A stretch of DNA of 64,000 nucleotides from Sphingobium boeckii (GCF_014199215.1 NZ_JACIJC010000003.1:558001-622000), one strand, 5' to 3'. Counted from the stretch's first letter, positions 41,396-50,684 are shown. A program made the numbers and translations. Notes: a model not told the origin generated them from the sequence alone.

Positions 41396-41722
41396 ATGCA
41401 TGTCGCAGCAAGAATGGCATTGCAATCAGAGCCGCCGGGTCAGCGGCAAGCCGATCGCGTTGCAGTCGCCATGCCCGTTTCGATGCGGGCATTGGGCTAT
41501 CATGGCAGCGATGTGGTCGTCCGCAATATTTCCGAACTGGGCTTCATGGCCGATGTGAGCTGCGCCTTTCCCGAAGGCAGCTATGTCAGGCTCCGCCTGC
41601 CCGCGCTGGGGACGATGCTGGCGCGGATCGCCTGGTTCGATGGCAAGGCGGTGGGCGGCGAATTCATCAATCCGGTGCCCTCCATCCGGCTCAGCCAGAT
41701 CCTGGGGATGAGCCAGTCTTGA
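41396..41722 (+). CDS. PilZ-domain protein, first copy
   Basis: From ATG 41396 (MHVAARMALQSEPPG), with GGAGGGG upstream, it has 108 residues. The PilZ motifs RxxxR (RQADR, about residue 19-23) and NxSxxG (NISELGFMAD) are present, so cyclic di-GMP binding is likely. The rest is a beta barrel (YVRLRLPALGTMLARIAWFDGKAVGGEFI). It has no other domain. It is a paralogue of the protein at 42362 (MRALGYxGxDVVxRNISxxGFMAD). Stand-alone PilZ proteins relay c-di-GMP signals to motility or envelope targets. Confidence 0.85.
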   Translation: MHVAARMALQSEPPGQRQADRVAVAMPVSMRALGYHGSDVVVRNISELGFMADVSCAFPEGSYVRLRLPALGTMLARIAWFDGKAVGGEFINPVPSIRLSQILGMSQS

Positions 41723-41727
41723 GCGTT

Positions 41728-42063
41728 TTACCAGCCAATGAATAGAAAGCCCACTGCGCCCATGATGCAGGCGAATGCCGCAAGATGGCGCCAGTGCAGC
41801 GGCTCTCCCAGCACGGTGACCATGAAGCCGCCGAAGATAATCAGCGCGATCGCCTCCTGCGCCACCTTGAGCTGACCCGCGCTCCAGCCGCCGGCATAGC
41901 CGATCCGGTTGGCCGGCACGGCAAAGCAATATTCGATCAGCGCGATGCCCCAGCTTATCAGGATCACCAGCAGCACGGGCTTGGCCATCCCGCCTTTCAG
42001 ATGCCAATACCAGGCGATCGTCATGAACACGTTGGAGGCGATCAGCAGGAGAATGGTGGGCAT
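41728..42063 (-). CDS. DUF486-family small membrane protein
   Basis: This 111-residue protein has four hydrophobic helices and the DUF486 pattern: TILLLIASNVFMTIAWYWHLKG, ILISWGIALIEYCFAVPANRIGY, LKVAQEAIALIIFGGFMVTVLGEPLHWRHLAAFACIMGAVGFLF. This family resembles small multidrug-type transporters in fold; its function is unknown. Inner membrane. It is convergent with the first PilZ gene, whose stop is 5 bases away. Confidence 0.88.
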   Translation of the reverse strand: MPTILLLIASNVFMTIAWYWHLKGGMAKPVLLVILISWGIALIEYCFAVPANRIGYAGGWSAGQLKVAQEAIALIIFGGFMVTVLGEPLHWRHLAAFACIMGAVGFLFIGW

Positions 42064-42361
42064 GGTCGCCTTTCATGAAGAGGTGCCCGTCTAGCGGCAA
42101 AGCGCAACGGCTTCGAGAGGGGATGTTTCAGCGTTTCCACGGCGCTGATCGACGAGCGGCCATGGAAACGCGATGAGCTGATTTGAGGCTTTTTTCGGGC
42201 CGAGAGGCTCAGTGTCCTGCGAACCTCTTCAAAAATCGGCTTTGTTGCGTAAGGGAAACGGCAATTCCCGGGAATATGGCCCACGGCCGCCATCACGAAC
42301 CTTTACGCCATATTTACCCGATCGGCCTAAGATCAACAGGACCAACCCCGGAGGATTACCC
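42064..42361. other. Gene-free region upstream of the second PilZ gene
   Basis: About 298 bases holding the DUF486 promoter on one side and the PilZ promoter on the other. A CAATTCCCGGGAAT dyad near 42270 is visible. No EcfG-type motif or terminator was seen. Confidence 0.4.
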
Positions 42362-42727
42362 GTGCATATTGCAGCCAAGGTGGCGGTCGAGACGCCCGCA
42401 CCCCATCAGCGTAGGGCTGAACGTGAAGCCATTGAAGTGCCCACCACGATGCGGGCGCTCGGCTATCAGGGCCATGATGTTGTGATCCGCAATATATCCA
42501 CCATGGGCTTCATGGCCGATGCCGATGGCGAATTCGATGCGGAGAGCATCGTGCGGGTCCGCCTGCCTTCGCTGGGCACCGTATCCGCCCGCGTCGTCTG
42601 GGCGAAGGGCGGCCAGATCGGCTGCGAGTTCACGCATGAAATCGATCTCCACCGGCTGCGCGCCGTGCTTGCCGCCACGGGCGCAGCGCCGTCGCGCCGT
42701 GACCGCCGCCCCCGCCTGGTTTCCTGA
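42362..42727 (+). CDS. PilZ-domain protein, second copy
   Basis: GTG start at 42362 with GGAGG seven bases upstream; 121 residues. PilZ motifs: RRAER (RxxxR) and RNISTMGFMAD (NxSxxG). The protein matches the first copy over MRALGYQGHDVVIRNIS and VRLPSLGTVSARVVW. An Arg-rich tail (SRRDRRPRLVS) is unique. The open frame upstream of GTG shows no similarity and is left out. It precedes the second Arg/Tyr-rich gene by 131 bases. Likely c-di-GMP receptor; target unknown. Confidence 0.85.
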   Translation: MHIAAKVAVETPAPHQRRAEREAIEVPTTMRALGYQGHDVVIRNISTMGFMADADGEFDAESIVRVRLPSLGTVSARVVWAKGGQIGCEFTHEIDLHRLRAVLAATGAAPSRRDRRPRLVS

Positions 42728-42760
42728 TCTGGCGCACGCTTAGACCACCTTTCCCGCTGA

Positions 42761-42785
42761 TGAACGCGACGTAATATCGCGTTCA
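42761..42785. promoter_or_regulatory. Perfect 8-9-8 palindrome upstream of the second Arg/Tyr-rich gene
   Basis: TGAACGCG (42761-42768), nine bases, CGCGTTCA (42778-42785). Same arms, same gap and same distance to the promoter as 40457-40481. Confidence 0.65.
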
Positions 42786-42786
42786 C

Positions 42787-42812
42787 GCAACCGCTTCGCC
42801 TGCCCGGTCGTT
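42787..42812 (+). promoter_or_regulatory. Candidate EcfG-like promoter of the second Arg/Tyr-rich gene
   Basis: GCAAC (42787-42791), 17 bases, CGTT (42809-42812), matching 40483-40508 in sequence and spacing. The ATG is 47 bases further on. Confidence 0.5.
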
Positions 42813-42858
42813 CTTGGCCAGTGATCCGCTTTCAAGTGGATCGAGTAGGAGTGGTATT

Positions 42859-43359
42859 ATGAAAAAGATTATTCTGGCGTCGATCATTGCGGCGTTTGCC
42901 TTGCCTGCCATCCCGGCGATGGCGCAGAATCCGCGCGAAGCGAACCGCGAATATCGGAAGGACGTGCGCGAGGCGCAGCGCGATTATAAGCGTGATGTCC
43001 GCGATGCCCGCAAGGATCGCCGGGAGAGCGTGCGCGACTATCGCCAATATCGCAATTATGACTGGAACCGCCCGGAGCGTGGCCAGCGCTATAATGCGCA
43101 GGATTACTACCGTGACGGTCGCTATTATCAGGCGCGCAAGCTGAGTTACAATGATCGCGTGTATCGCGGCAATGATGGCCGTTATTATTGCCGCCGCAAT
43201 GATGGCACCACCGGCCTGATCATCGGCGCAGCCGTGGGCGGCCTCCTTGGCAATCAGCTTCAACTGGGCGGATCGGATACGTTGCGCACCATCATCGGCG
43301 CGGGTGCCGGTGGCCTGCTGGGCCGCGAAATCGGCCGCGGTAAAGTTTCCTGTCGCTAA
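42859..43359 (+). CDS. Exported Arg/Tyr-rich protein with glycine-zipper C-terminus
   Basis: This 166-residue protein has a signal peptide (KKIILASIIAAFALPAIPAMAQ). Residues 25-70 repeat the charged hendecads of its paralogue (EYRKDVREAQRD, YKRDVRDARKD). A Tyr/Asn/Arg-rich middle (RYYQARKLSYNDRVYRGNDGRYYCRR) leads to a glycine-zipper hairpin (GLIIGAAVGGLLGNQL, IIGAGAGGLLGREIG), which usually inserts in a membrane. It probably sits in the outer membrane or envelope. Controlled by the shared palindrome and ECF-type promoter. Confidence 0.85.
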   Translation: MKKIILASIIAAFALPAIPAMAQNPREANREYRKDVREAQRDYKRDVRDARKDRRESVRDYRQYRNYDWNRPERGQRYNAQDYYRDGRYYQARKLSYNDRVYRGNDGRYYCRRNDGTTGLIIGAAVGGLLGNQLQLGGSDTLRTIIGAGAGGLLGREIGRGKVSCR

Positions 43360-43386
43360 GCGGACAGCATCTCTGGTGACAGGAGA

Positions 43387-43419
43387 GGCCCGGCGGGTGC
43401 ATCACGCACCCGCCGGGCC
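43387..43419. terminator. GC-rich hairpin after the Arg/Tyr-rich gene
   Basis: A perfect 14-bp stem (43387-43400 with 43406-43419) with a 5-base loop, 28 bases after the stop. There is no T-tract, so it may slow RNA decay rather than terminate. Confidence 0.6.
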
Positions 43420-43470
43420 GAACCGCGCCAGAAATCGCATTCTGCACTTGCCATCGGCCACCGAACTCCG

Positions 43471-43492
43471 TTACTTACCTCAATGTAAGTAA
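43471..43492. promoter_or_regulatory. Perfect palindromic operator upstream of the P450 gene
   Basis: TTACTTAC (43471-43478), six bases, GTAAGTAA (43485-43492). It lies 17 bases before the P450 ATG and would overlap the -10 region of a promoter with TTGCCA near 43448. The form is typical of TetR-type operators. Confidence 0.7.
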
Positions 43493-43508
43493 GCAGGAGC
43501 GCTGTCCG

Positions 43509-44879
43509 ATGGCCTATGCACATACGTTCGAAGCCAATCCCCATTGGCTTCCGGCCAACCCTTCCAGCGCGCTCGATCATGTGCCGGGTGAAGATGGATG
43601 GCCTGTCGTCGGCACCACGCTTGAACAGCTCCGCGATCCAATGGCGTTCGCGCGACGGATGCTTGCCCGCTATGGGCCGGTCTATCGCTGCAAGAGTTTT
43701 GGCGGCCGATCAGTCGCATTGCTCGGGCCGGATGCCAACGAGTTGATGCTGTTCGATCGGGACAAGCTGTTCTCATCCGAACAGGGCTGGGGGCCGATGC
43801 TCAATCTGGTATTTCCGCGCGGCCTGATGCTGATCGATTTCGAAAAGCACCGCGCGCATCGCCGCACGCTGTCGGTCGCGTTCAAGCCCGAGCCGATGCG
43901 GCGCTATGCGGACGCTTTGAATACAGGCATCGCAGCGCGCATTCCCGATTGGAGCGATCGGGAGATCAAATTCTATCCCTCAATCAAACAGCTTACGCTT
44001 GATCTGGCGGCGACGTCTTTCCTCGGCATTCCGTTCGGCCCCGAAGCCGAGGCCGTGAACCAGGCCTTTGTCGATATGGTGCAGGCCACGATCGGCGTGG
44101 TGCGCTTTCCTTTGCCATTCACGGATATGCGCAAGGGCGTGAAGGCCCGCGCCTATCTGGTCGATTATTTCGGCCGCGAAGTGCCCAAGCGCCGCGCGGG
44201 AGAGGGCGATGATATCTTCAGCCAGATCTGCCGCGCCACGCATGAAGACGGCAGCCATCTGACCGAAGACGAGATCGTCGATCACATGAATTTCCTGATG
44301 ATGGCCGCGCATGACACCATCACCTCGTCGATCACGTCCATGGTCTCGCTGCTCGGCAAACATCCCGCGTGGCAGGACAGATTGCGCGAAGAGATGCTGG
44401 GTCTGGGCCTCAATGGCGATAGCCTGCCCTATGAGCGCGTGGATGAGCTGGTGTTAACCGACTACGCCTTCAAGGAAACGCTGCGGATGATCCCGCCCGT
44501 CCCCGCGATCCCGCGCCGCGCGCTTCGCGATTTCTCATTCGGCGGGTATGATTTCCCGGCGGGCACGTTCGTCGGCGTCAATGCCGGCTATGCGCATATG
44601 ATGCCCGAGCATTGGCCCGATCCCGAGACATTCGATCCGATGCGCTTCGCCCCCGAAGCGGTCCGGGCACGGCACAAATATGCCTGGGTGCCCTTCGGCG
44701 GCGGCGCGCATATGTGCCTGGGTCTGCATTTCGCTTATTTGCAGACCAAGATCTTCTTCTATCATCTGCTGACCACGCACCGCATCGTGCCGACGGGTGC
44801 AGGCGAGGGGCAGTGGCAATATTGGCCAATTCCCAAGCCGAAGGACGGCCTACCCGTGCGGATCGAGCGCATCCTCTGA
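43509..44879 (+). CDS. Cytochrome P450
   Basis: This 456-residue soluble haem monooxygenase has the I-helix AAHDTITSS (oxygen activation), the ExxR pair in KETLRM, and the haem loop FGGGAHMCLG with Cys403 as thiolate ligand. There is no N-terminal membrane anchor. The family to which it belongs cannot be set by eye. No ferredoxin or reductase gene is adjacent, so electrons must come from elsewhere. A TetR-type palindrome upstream suggests induction by a small molecule. CAGGAG precedes the ATG. Confidence 0.93.
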   Translation: MAYAHTFEANPHWLPANPSSALDHVPGEDGWPVVGTTLEQLRDPMAFARRMLARYGPVYRCKSFGGRSVALLGPDANELMLFDRDKLFSSEQGWGPMLNLVFPRGLMLIDFEKHRAHRRTLSVAFKPEPMRRYADALNTGIAARIPDWSDREIKFYPSIKQLTLDLAATSFLGIPFGPEAEAVNQAFVDMVQATIGVVRFPLPFTDMRKGVKARAYLVDYFGREVPKRRAGEGDDIFSQICRATHEDGSHLTEDEIVDHMNFLMMAAHDTITSSITSMVSLLGKHPAWQDRLREEMLGLGLNGDSLPYERVDELVLTDYAFKETLRMIPPVPAIPRRALRDFSFGGYDFPAGTFVGVNAGYAHMMPEHWPDPETFDPMRFAPEAVRARHKYAWVPFGGGAHMCLGLHFAYLQTKIFFYHLLTTHRIVPTGAGEGQWQYWPIPKPKDGLPVRIERIL

Positions 44880-44888
44880 GCAGGCGCT

Positions 44889-47081
44889 TTACCGCCCCTT
44901 GCGTCCCTTGAACGTCTGGCTCTTTCCGAACCGTGTCTTCCGCGTCCCCGGCTTGCCTTCGTTGCTGCGCCCCATCGTGGGCGCCTTATGCTCGTCGGCC
45001 GGCAGCCCCAGTTCCTCCCGCTCAAGCGCGCGGATTTCGTCGCGCAGGCGGCCCGCGGTCTCGAATTCCAGATCGGCGGCGGCGCGGCGCATCCGGCCTT
45101 CCAATTCCTCGATATAGGCGCGCAGATTGTGGCCGATCAGATGCGGCTTGTCCTCGATCCCGGTATCGATGGTCACCTGATCGCGATTGGACATATGCCC
45201 CATCACGTCGGAGATGTTGCGCTTGATCGTCATCGGCGTGATGCCATTGGCCTGATTGAACAGATGCTGCTTCTCGCGCCGGCGCGCGGTCTCGTTCATG
45301 GCGCGCTCCATCGATCCGGTGATGCGATCGGCATAGAGGATCACGCGTCCGTCCACATTGCGCGCGGCGCGGCCGATCGTCTGGATCAGCGACGTTTCGG
45401 AGCGCAGAAAACCCTCCTTGTCGGCATCGAGAATGCACACCAGCCCGCATTCGGGGATGTCCAATCCCTCGCGCAGCAAATTGATGCCCACCAGCACATC
45501 ATAGACCCCCAGCCGCAGGTCTCGGATCAGCTCGATACGCTCCAGCGTCTCGACATCGCTGTGCATGTAGCGGACCTTCAGCCCCGCCTCGTGCATGAAT
45601 TCGGTCAAATCCTCCGCCATGCGCTTGGTAAGCGTGGTCACCAGCGTGCGGTATCCGGCCTCCGCGGTCTTGCGGCATTCATTGATGCAATCCTGCACCT
45701 GATCCTCGACCGGCTTGATCTCCACCGGTGGATCGATCAGGCCGGTAGGGCGGATCACCTGTTCGCTGAACACGCCGCCGGTCTGCTCCATCTCCCAGCT
45801 TCCGGGCGTGGCGGAGACATAGACCGTCTGCGGGCGCATCACCTCCCATTCGTTGAAGCGCAATGGACGGTTGTCGATCGCTGAGGGCAGACGGAAGCCA
45901 TATTCCGCCAGCGTCAATTTGCGACGATGATCGCCGCGCGACATGCCGTTGATCTGGCCGATCGTCTGATGGCTTTCATCCACGAACAGCAACGCATTTT
46001 CCGGTAGATATTCGAACAATGTCGGCGGCGGCTCACCCGGCATCCGCCCGCTCAGGAACCGGCTGTAATTCTCGATCCCCGCGCAGCTTCCGGTGGCGGC
46101 GATCATCTCCAGATCGAAATTCGTGCGCTGTTCAAGCCTCTGCGCCTCCAGCAATTTGCCTTCGATCACCAATTCCTTCAACCGCTCCGCCAGTTCGAAT
46201 TTGATCGCCTCCATCGCCTGTTTCAGCGTGGGGCCGGGCGTCACATGATGGCTGTTGGCATAGACGCGCACATATTCGAGGCTTGCCACCTTCTTGCCGG
46301 TGAGCGGATCGAACTCGACGATCTCCTCGATCTCGTCGCCGAAGAAGCTCACCCGCCAGGCGGTATCCTCATAATGCGAAGGAAACAGCTCAAGCGCATC
46401 ACCGCGCACGCGGAAATGGCCCCGCACGAAATTGGCGTCGTTGCGCTTATATTGCAGCGCGACCAGCTTGCGGATGATCTCGCGCTGATCAACTGTCTGG
46501 CCCTTTTTCAGATCGAAGATCATCGCCGAATAGGTTTCGACCGAGCCGATGCCATAAAGGCAGGAAACGGAGGCGACGATGATCACATCATCCCGCTCCA
46601 GCAGCGCGCGCGTGGCCGAATGGCGCATCCGGTCGATCGCCTCGTTTACCGAGCTTTCCTTCTCGATATAGGTGTCCGACCGCGCGACATAGGCTTCGGG
46701 CTGGTAATAATCATAGTAACTGACGAAATATTCGACCGCATTGTCGGGAAAGAAGCTCTTCATTTCCCCGTAGAGCTGCGCCGCCAGGATCTTGTTGGGT
46801 GCCAGGATCAGCGCGGGCCGTTGCAGCCCTTCGATCACCTTGGCCATGGTAAAGGTCTTGCCCGAGCCGGTGACGCCCAGCAGCACCTGATCGCGCTCCC
46901 CCTCGCGCGCCTGTTGCGTCAGCTCGGCGATGGCGGTCGGCTGATCGCCCGCCGGCTCATAATCCGAAACGATCTTGAAGGCCTTGCCGCCCTCCGTCTT
47001 GGGCGGGCGCTCCGGCCGGTGCGGAACAAAGGAATCGCCGGTCTCCGGCTCTTCGAGACTGGTGCGGATCTGAATAACCAT
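44889..47081 (-). CDS. uvrB: Excinuclease ABC subunit B
   Basis: UvrB checks DNA damage with UvrA and recruits UvrC in nucleotide excision repair. From ATG 47081 ([13 protein letters not shown]) it has 730 residues, a little above the usual 670; an ATG three codons upstream (47090) is also possible. Walker A is GVTGSGKT, the beta-hairpin is near [11 protein letters not shown], the helicase motif is [10 protein letters not shown], and Q-IGRAARN is motif VI. The C-terminal UVR domain ([28 protein letters not shown]) binds UvrC. The open frame continues far upstream but is not coding. Confidence 0.96.
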   Translation of the reverse strand: MVIQIRTSLEEPETGDSFVPHRPERPPKTEGGKAFKIVSDYEPAGDQPTAIAELTQQAREGERDQVLLGVTGSGKTFTMAKVIEGLQRPALILAPNKILAAQLYGEMKSFFPDNAVEYFVSYYDYYQPEAYVARSDTYIEKESSVNEAIDRMRHSATRALLERDDVIIVASVSCLYGIGSVETYSAMIFDLKKGQTVDQREIIRKLVALQYKRNDANFVRGHFRVRGDALELFPSHYEDTAWRVSFFGDEIEEIVEFDPLTGKKVASLEYVRVYANSHHVTPGPTLKQAMEAIKFELAERLKELVIEGKLLEAQRLEQRTNFDLEMIAATGSCAGIENYSRFLSGRMPGEPPPTLFEYLPENALLFVDESHQTIGQINGMSRGDHRRKLTLAEYGFRLPSAIDNRPLRFNEWEVMRPQTVYVSATPGSWEMEQTGGVFSEQVIRPTGLIDPPVEIKPVEDQVQDCINECRKTAEAGYRTLVTTLTKRMAEDLTEFMHEAGLKVRYMHSDVETLERIELIRDLRLGVYDVLVGINLLREGLDIPECGLVCILDADKEGFLRSETSLIQTIGRAARNVDGRVILYADRITGSMERAMNETARRREKQHLFNQANGITPMTIKRNISDVMGHMSNRDQVTIDTGIEDKPHLIGHNLRAYIEELEGRMRRAAADLEFETAGRLRDEIRALEREELGLPADEHKAPTMGRSNEGKPGTRKTRFGKSQTFKGRKGR

Positions 47082-47222
47082 GGGGTACATATGGCGAACG
47101 CAGGGGCCATCGCCAACCCCTGTGCGCATGATCACTTGAACGGGCAGGGAATGCCGATAGTGTCGCCCGCAACGACAATCGGGCGCGTGACACTCAAAAC
47201 CCGATACCGGGAAGGATATTCC

Positions 47223-47750
47223 ATGAAGACACTGATTTGCCTCATGCTCCCCGCGCTTGCGCTGGTCGCGTGCGATTCCGCCGACAAAGGCCCCAAGACG
47301 CCAGAGCAGGCCGCCGCGGAGATGAAGGAAGCGGTGAAAATGAAGCCCGGCAAGTGGCAGACCACGATGCAGATCACCAAATTCGAAATGCCCGGCGCGC
47401 CGCCCGAAGCGGCCAATGCGATGAAGGGCATGATGGGCCAGGCGCAGACCAGCGAATCCTGCCTCACCAAGGAGGAAGCCGACAAGGATCCGACCGAATT
47501 CATCAAGAAGGGCCAGGCGGGCGCGGATTGCACGTTCGAACATTTCGACGTTTCGGGCGGCAAGCTGGATGGCAAGATGATCTGCAAGAAAGCCGGTCAG
47601 GGCACGATGGAAGCCGCGATGAAGGGCACGCTGGGTGCTGAAGCCATGACGATGACGATGGATACGCATGTCACCGATCCCAATATGCCGGGCGGCAAGG
47701 TGGAGATGGGCATGACCATGAATTCCAAGCGCATCGGCGAATGCACCTGA
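47223..47750 (+). CDS. DUF3617 lipoprotein
   Basis: This 175-residue protein has a lipobox-like ALVAC after a hydrophobic leader, so Cys17 may be lipidated. The DUF3617 pattern is present: [38 protein letters not shown] and [23 protein letters not shown] ... [13 protein letters not shown]. Conserved cysteines should form disulfides in the periplasm. Function of the family is unknown. It is divergent from uvrB and starts 142 bases from it. Confidence 0.87.
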   Translation: MKTLICLMLPALALVACDSADKGPKTPEQAAAEMKEAVKMKPGKWQTTMQITKFEMPGAPPEAANAMKGMMGQAQTSESCLTKEEADKDPTEFIKKGQAGADCTFEHFDVSGGKLDGKMICKKAGQGTMEAAMKGTLGAEAMTMTMDTHVTDPNMPGGKVEMGMTMNSKRIGECT

Positions 47751-47822
47751 CGATCAGGCGATCCTGCCCGGCCATCGGGTGGGACCGGCGACATGAACGG
47801 ACAAACGGACAGGGAGGAAAGA

Positions 47823-49139
47823 ATGCGTCTTTATCATCTGCTCATCGCCGCTGCGTGCATCACGACACCCGTGCTGGCCAAACCGGATTACGAAGCCGCA
47901 GTGCAGGCGGATTACAAGGCAAGCCTCGCCGCCCTGTTCGATGATTTCCATCGCAATCCCGAACTGAGCTTCAAGGAAACCCGCACCGCGGCGATCATGG
48001 CCAAGCAGCTTCGCGCGATTGGTGGCGTGGTGGTGACGGAAGGCGTCGGCGGCACGGGTGTCGTGGGCGTCATGAAGAATGGTGCCGGCCCCGTGGTGCT
48101 GGTCCGCGCGGATATGGACGGGCTTCCGGTGGAGGAGAAATCGGGCTTGGCGAACGCATCCAAGGTCCATCAGATCGGCATCGACGGCGTGAACAATCCG
48201 GTGATGCACGCCTGCGGCCATGATGTGCACATCACCTCGATGATCGGCACGGCCAAGCGGCTGGCGGCGATGAAGGACCGATGGAAGGGCACGGTGGTGT
48301 TCATCGTCCAGCCCGCCGAAGAGCGCGTCGGTGGCGCGAAGGCGATGCTGGAGGATGGCCTCTATACCCGCTTTCCCAAGCCGGACTATGCCGTGGCCTT
48401 TCATGTGTCTTCCGCGCTGGAAACCGGCAAGGTCAGCGCGTCCGAAAGCATTCAATATAGCTCTGCAGATAGCGTGGACATCATTGTCCACGGCGTCGGC
48501 GCGCATGGCGCCGCGCCGCATACCGGCAAGGATCCCGTCTATATCGCGTCGCAAATTGTGATCGCGCTCCAGGGGATCGTCAGCCGCGAAGTCATGCCGC
48601 TCTCTCCCGCGGTCATCACCGTCGGTGCTTTTCATGCCGGGTTGAAGCACAACATCATTTCCGATCGCGCGGATCTTCAGGTGACCGTGCGCGCCAATGA
48701 TGAGGAAACCCGTGCGCAATTGCTGAAGGCGATCGAGCGCATCGCCAAGGGTGTCGGCCGCACCGCCGGCCTGCCGGAAAAACTGCTGCCCGAAGTCCGC
48801 GTATCCGAAGGCACTCCCACCACGATCAACGATACCGCGCTGGCCCGGCGGCTGAATGCGGTGATGATCGAGACGCTGGGACCGCAGGGCTTTGAGCCCT
48901 TCGAGCAGACCAGCATGGGCGCGGAGGATTTCGCCTATTTCGTCCAACCGGACCTGAAAGTCCCCGGCTATTATTTCGGCGTGGGTGGCACGCCGAAGGC
49001 CGCGTTCGATGCGGAGGCCAAGGGCGGCCCTGCAGTGCCGTCGCACCATAGCCCCCTGTTCAAGATCGATCCGGAACCTTCGGTGGTGACGGGCACCGTG
49101 GCGATGACCGCAGTGGTGCTCGATCTGCTGAAGCCATGA
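47823..49139 (+). CDS. Exported M20-family amidohydrolase/peptidase
   Basis: Start at ATG 47823 with GGAGG upstream; 438 residues. A signal peptide (MRLYHLLIAAACITTPVLA) puts it in the periplasm. M20 motifs: RADMDGLPV, HACGHDVHITSMIG (metal-binding His and Cys), VQPAEERVGGAKAM and GAEDFAYF. It resembles hippurate/aminoacyl-amino acid hydrolases, which use two metals. The dimerisation domain lies in the middle (VDIIVHGVGAHGAAPHTGKDP). Substrate probably N-acyl amino acids or dipeptides; not determined. Confidence 0.9.
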   Translation: MRLYHLLIAAACITTPVLAKPDYEAAVQADYKASLAALFDDFHRNPELSFKETRTAAIMAKQLRAIGGVVVTEGVGGTGVVGVMKNGAGPVVLVRADMDGLPVEEKSGLANASKVHQIGIDGVNNPVMHACGHDVHITSMIGTAKRLAAMKDRWKGTVVFIVQPAEERVGGAKAMLEDGLYTRFPKPDYAVAFHVSSALETGKVSASESIQYSSADSVDIIVHGVGAHGAAPHTGKDPVYIASQIVIALQGIVSREVMPLSPAVITVGAFHAGLKHNIISDRADLQVTVRANDEETRAQLLKAIERIAKGVGRTAGLPEKLLPEVRVSEGTPTTINDTALARRLNAVMIETLGPQGFEPFEQTSMGAEDFAYFVQPDLKVPGYYFGVGGTPKAAFDAEAKGGPAVPSHHSPLFKIDPEPSVVTGTVAMTAVVLDLLKP

Positions 49140-49233
49140 GCTTCGCTCCGCCCGCGGGTCTGGCGGAAAGCAGGTGCGTGGCAAGCGCGTGGCGCGGCGG
49201 ATAAGCGCGGGACAAGCGGGACTTTCGCTCTTC

Positions 49234-50391
49234 CTATCCCCGCGGCGTCAGCTTGAGCAGCCGTCCGCCCGCGCCTTCCTCGCCATCCTCGAGCACCCAG
49301 AGCGCACCATCCGGACCCTGCTCGATCTCGCGAATGCGTTCTCCCATGTCGAAGCGCTGGGCTTCCTTGGCCTTTACGCCATCGAATGTGATGCGCACGA
49401 TCGCCTTTGAGGACAGGCCCGGCGCAAAGGCGCTGCCCTTCCATTCGGGAAACAGATCGCCTGAATAAAACATCAGATTGGCGGGCGAGATCACCGGCGT
49501 CCAGAATGCCGCGGGGGCCGCGAATTCGGGGCGGGTATCGTGATCGGGGATGGGCCTGCCATCATAATGATCGCCATTGGAGACGATCGGATAGCCATAA
49601 TTCTTGCCACGCTCGACCAGGTTAAGCTCGTCGCCGCCCTTCGGACCCATCTCCAGATCCCAGAGCTGACCTTTGCCATCGAACGCCAGACCGAGCGCAT
49701 TGCGATGGCCGAGCGACCAGATTTGCGCGGTTACCCCGCCCTGATCGGCAAAGGGATTGTCCTTGGGCACCGATCCATCATCATTCAGGCGCAGGATCTT
49801 GCCCAGATTGGATTTCATGTTCTGCGCCGGATCGAATTTCTGCCGCTCCCCCGAAGAGAGGAACAGATAGCCATCGGGCGAAAAGACGATGCGATGCGAA
49901 TAATGGCCCTGCCCGCTCACCTTTTCGGACTGACGCCAGATCACTTTCAGCCCGTCCAGCTTCGCGCTGCCATCCTGCGCCATCACCAGCCTGGCGCGCG
50001 CCACCGCGGCACCACCAAGATCGCCCGCACCCTTTTCGGCATAGCTCAGATAAACAAAGCCATTTTCAGCGAATTTGGGGTGAAGCGCGACATCGCCAAA
50101 CCCGCCCTGACCGCCGTAATTCACCTTGGGCACACCCGCCACATCCACGCTGCCACCGCCAACGGTCCACAGCTTCAGCACGCCCGCTTTTTCGGTGATC
50201 AGTGCCTGCTTGCCGCCGGGCAGAAACGCCATCGCCCAGGGTTCGGCGAACTTTCCGACCTCGGTGACCTTGAACGGCGGCCCATCAACCGGTGAAATCT
50301 TGTCCGCTTCCCGTGTTTGCGCATTGCCGCCACCGCTGGAGCAGGCGGCCATGATCGCGATCAGGGGGATAAGGGCGGACTTGCGGATCAT
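49234..50391 (-). CDS. PQQ-dependent sugar dehydrogenase-like lipoprotein
   Basis: From ATG 50391 ([22 protein letters not shown]) it has 385 residues with a lipobox IMAAC, so it is a lipoprotein. The Asd/YliI-type propeller has [99 protein letters not shown] and [14 protein letters not shown]. The His in GHYSHR and the Asp/Arg motifs fit the PQQ-binding aldose dehydrogenases. A second, distant member of this clan is at 2230. Confidence 0.9.
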   Translation of the reverse strand: MIRKSALIPLIAIMAACSSGGGNAQTREADKISPVDGPPFKVTEVGKFAEPWAMAFLPGGKQALITEKAGVLKLWTVGGGSVDVAGVPKVNYGGQGGFGDVALHPKFAENGFVYLSYAEKGAGDLGGAAVARARLVMAQDGSAKLDGLKVIWRQSEKVSGQGHYSHRIVFSPDGYLFLSSGERQKFDPAQNMKSNLGKILRLNDDGSVPKDNPFADQGGVTAQIWSLGHRNALGLAFDGKGQLWDLEMGPKGGDELNLVERGKNYGYPIVSNGDHYDGRPIPDHDTRPEFAAPAAFWTPVISPANLMFYSGDLFPEWKGSAFAPGLSSKAIVRITFDGVKAKEAQRFDMGERIREIEQGPDGALWVLEDGEEGAGGRLLKLTPRG

Positions 50392-50417
50392 CGAGGCGTC
50401 TTTCCGAATAGGGGCGT

Positions 50418-50684
50418 TCAATCCGCATCATAGCCGATTGAGGACTTGGGCGCATCCATATGATGATGAAAAAGCCACAGCCGGATGGCGCTCGCCAGAT
50501 TGGGCGGATCGTCCGCCGCAATGCGCTCCACGTCGATCTGCGCCACCAGCGCATTGAGCGGCAGCGCCCGTTCCACAGCGGCCGCGCCCAGCGCATCCCA
50601 GAACATCGGCTCCAGACTGATTGACGTCTGATGCCCGGCAATGGTGATCGAGCGCTTGACGGGGCCGCGATAGAATTCGCTCAA
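50418..50684 (-). CDS. Ribbon-helix-helix domain protein
   Basis: This 88-residue protein has the RHH_4-type pattern: [46 protein letters not shown]. It would bind DNA as a dimer. Its start overlaps the acetoacetyl-CoA reductase stop by 4 bases, so it is translated with that gene. Proteins of this type are widespread in alphaproteobacteria with unknown targets. A link to PHA metabolism is inferred from the operon only. Confidence 0.82.
   Translation of the reverse strand: MSEFYRGPVKRSITIAGHQTSISLEPMFWDALGAAAVERALPLNALVAQIDVERIAADDPPNLASAIRLWLFHHHMDAPKSSIGYDAD

Noticed and set aside
46245-47222. An N-terminal extension of the DUF3617 protein
   Set aside because: These codons are antisense to uvrB and lack similarity; the lipoprotein signal starts cleanly at 47223.
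47082-47669. A longer uvrB with about 195 extra N-terminal residues
   Set aside because: The extra part is Arg/His-rich frame shadow over the divergent DUF3617 gene; UvrB similarity starts at 47081.
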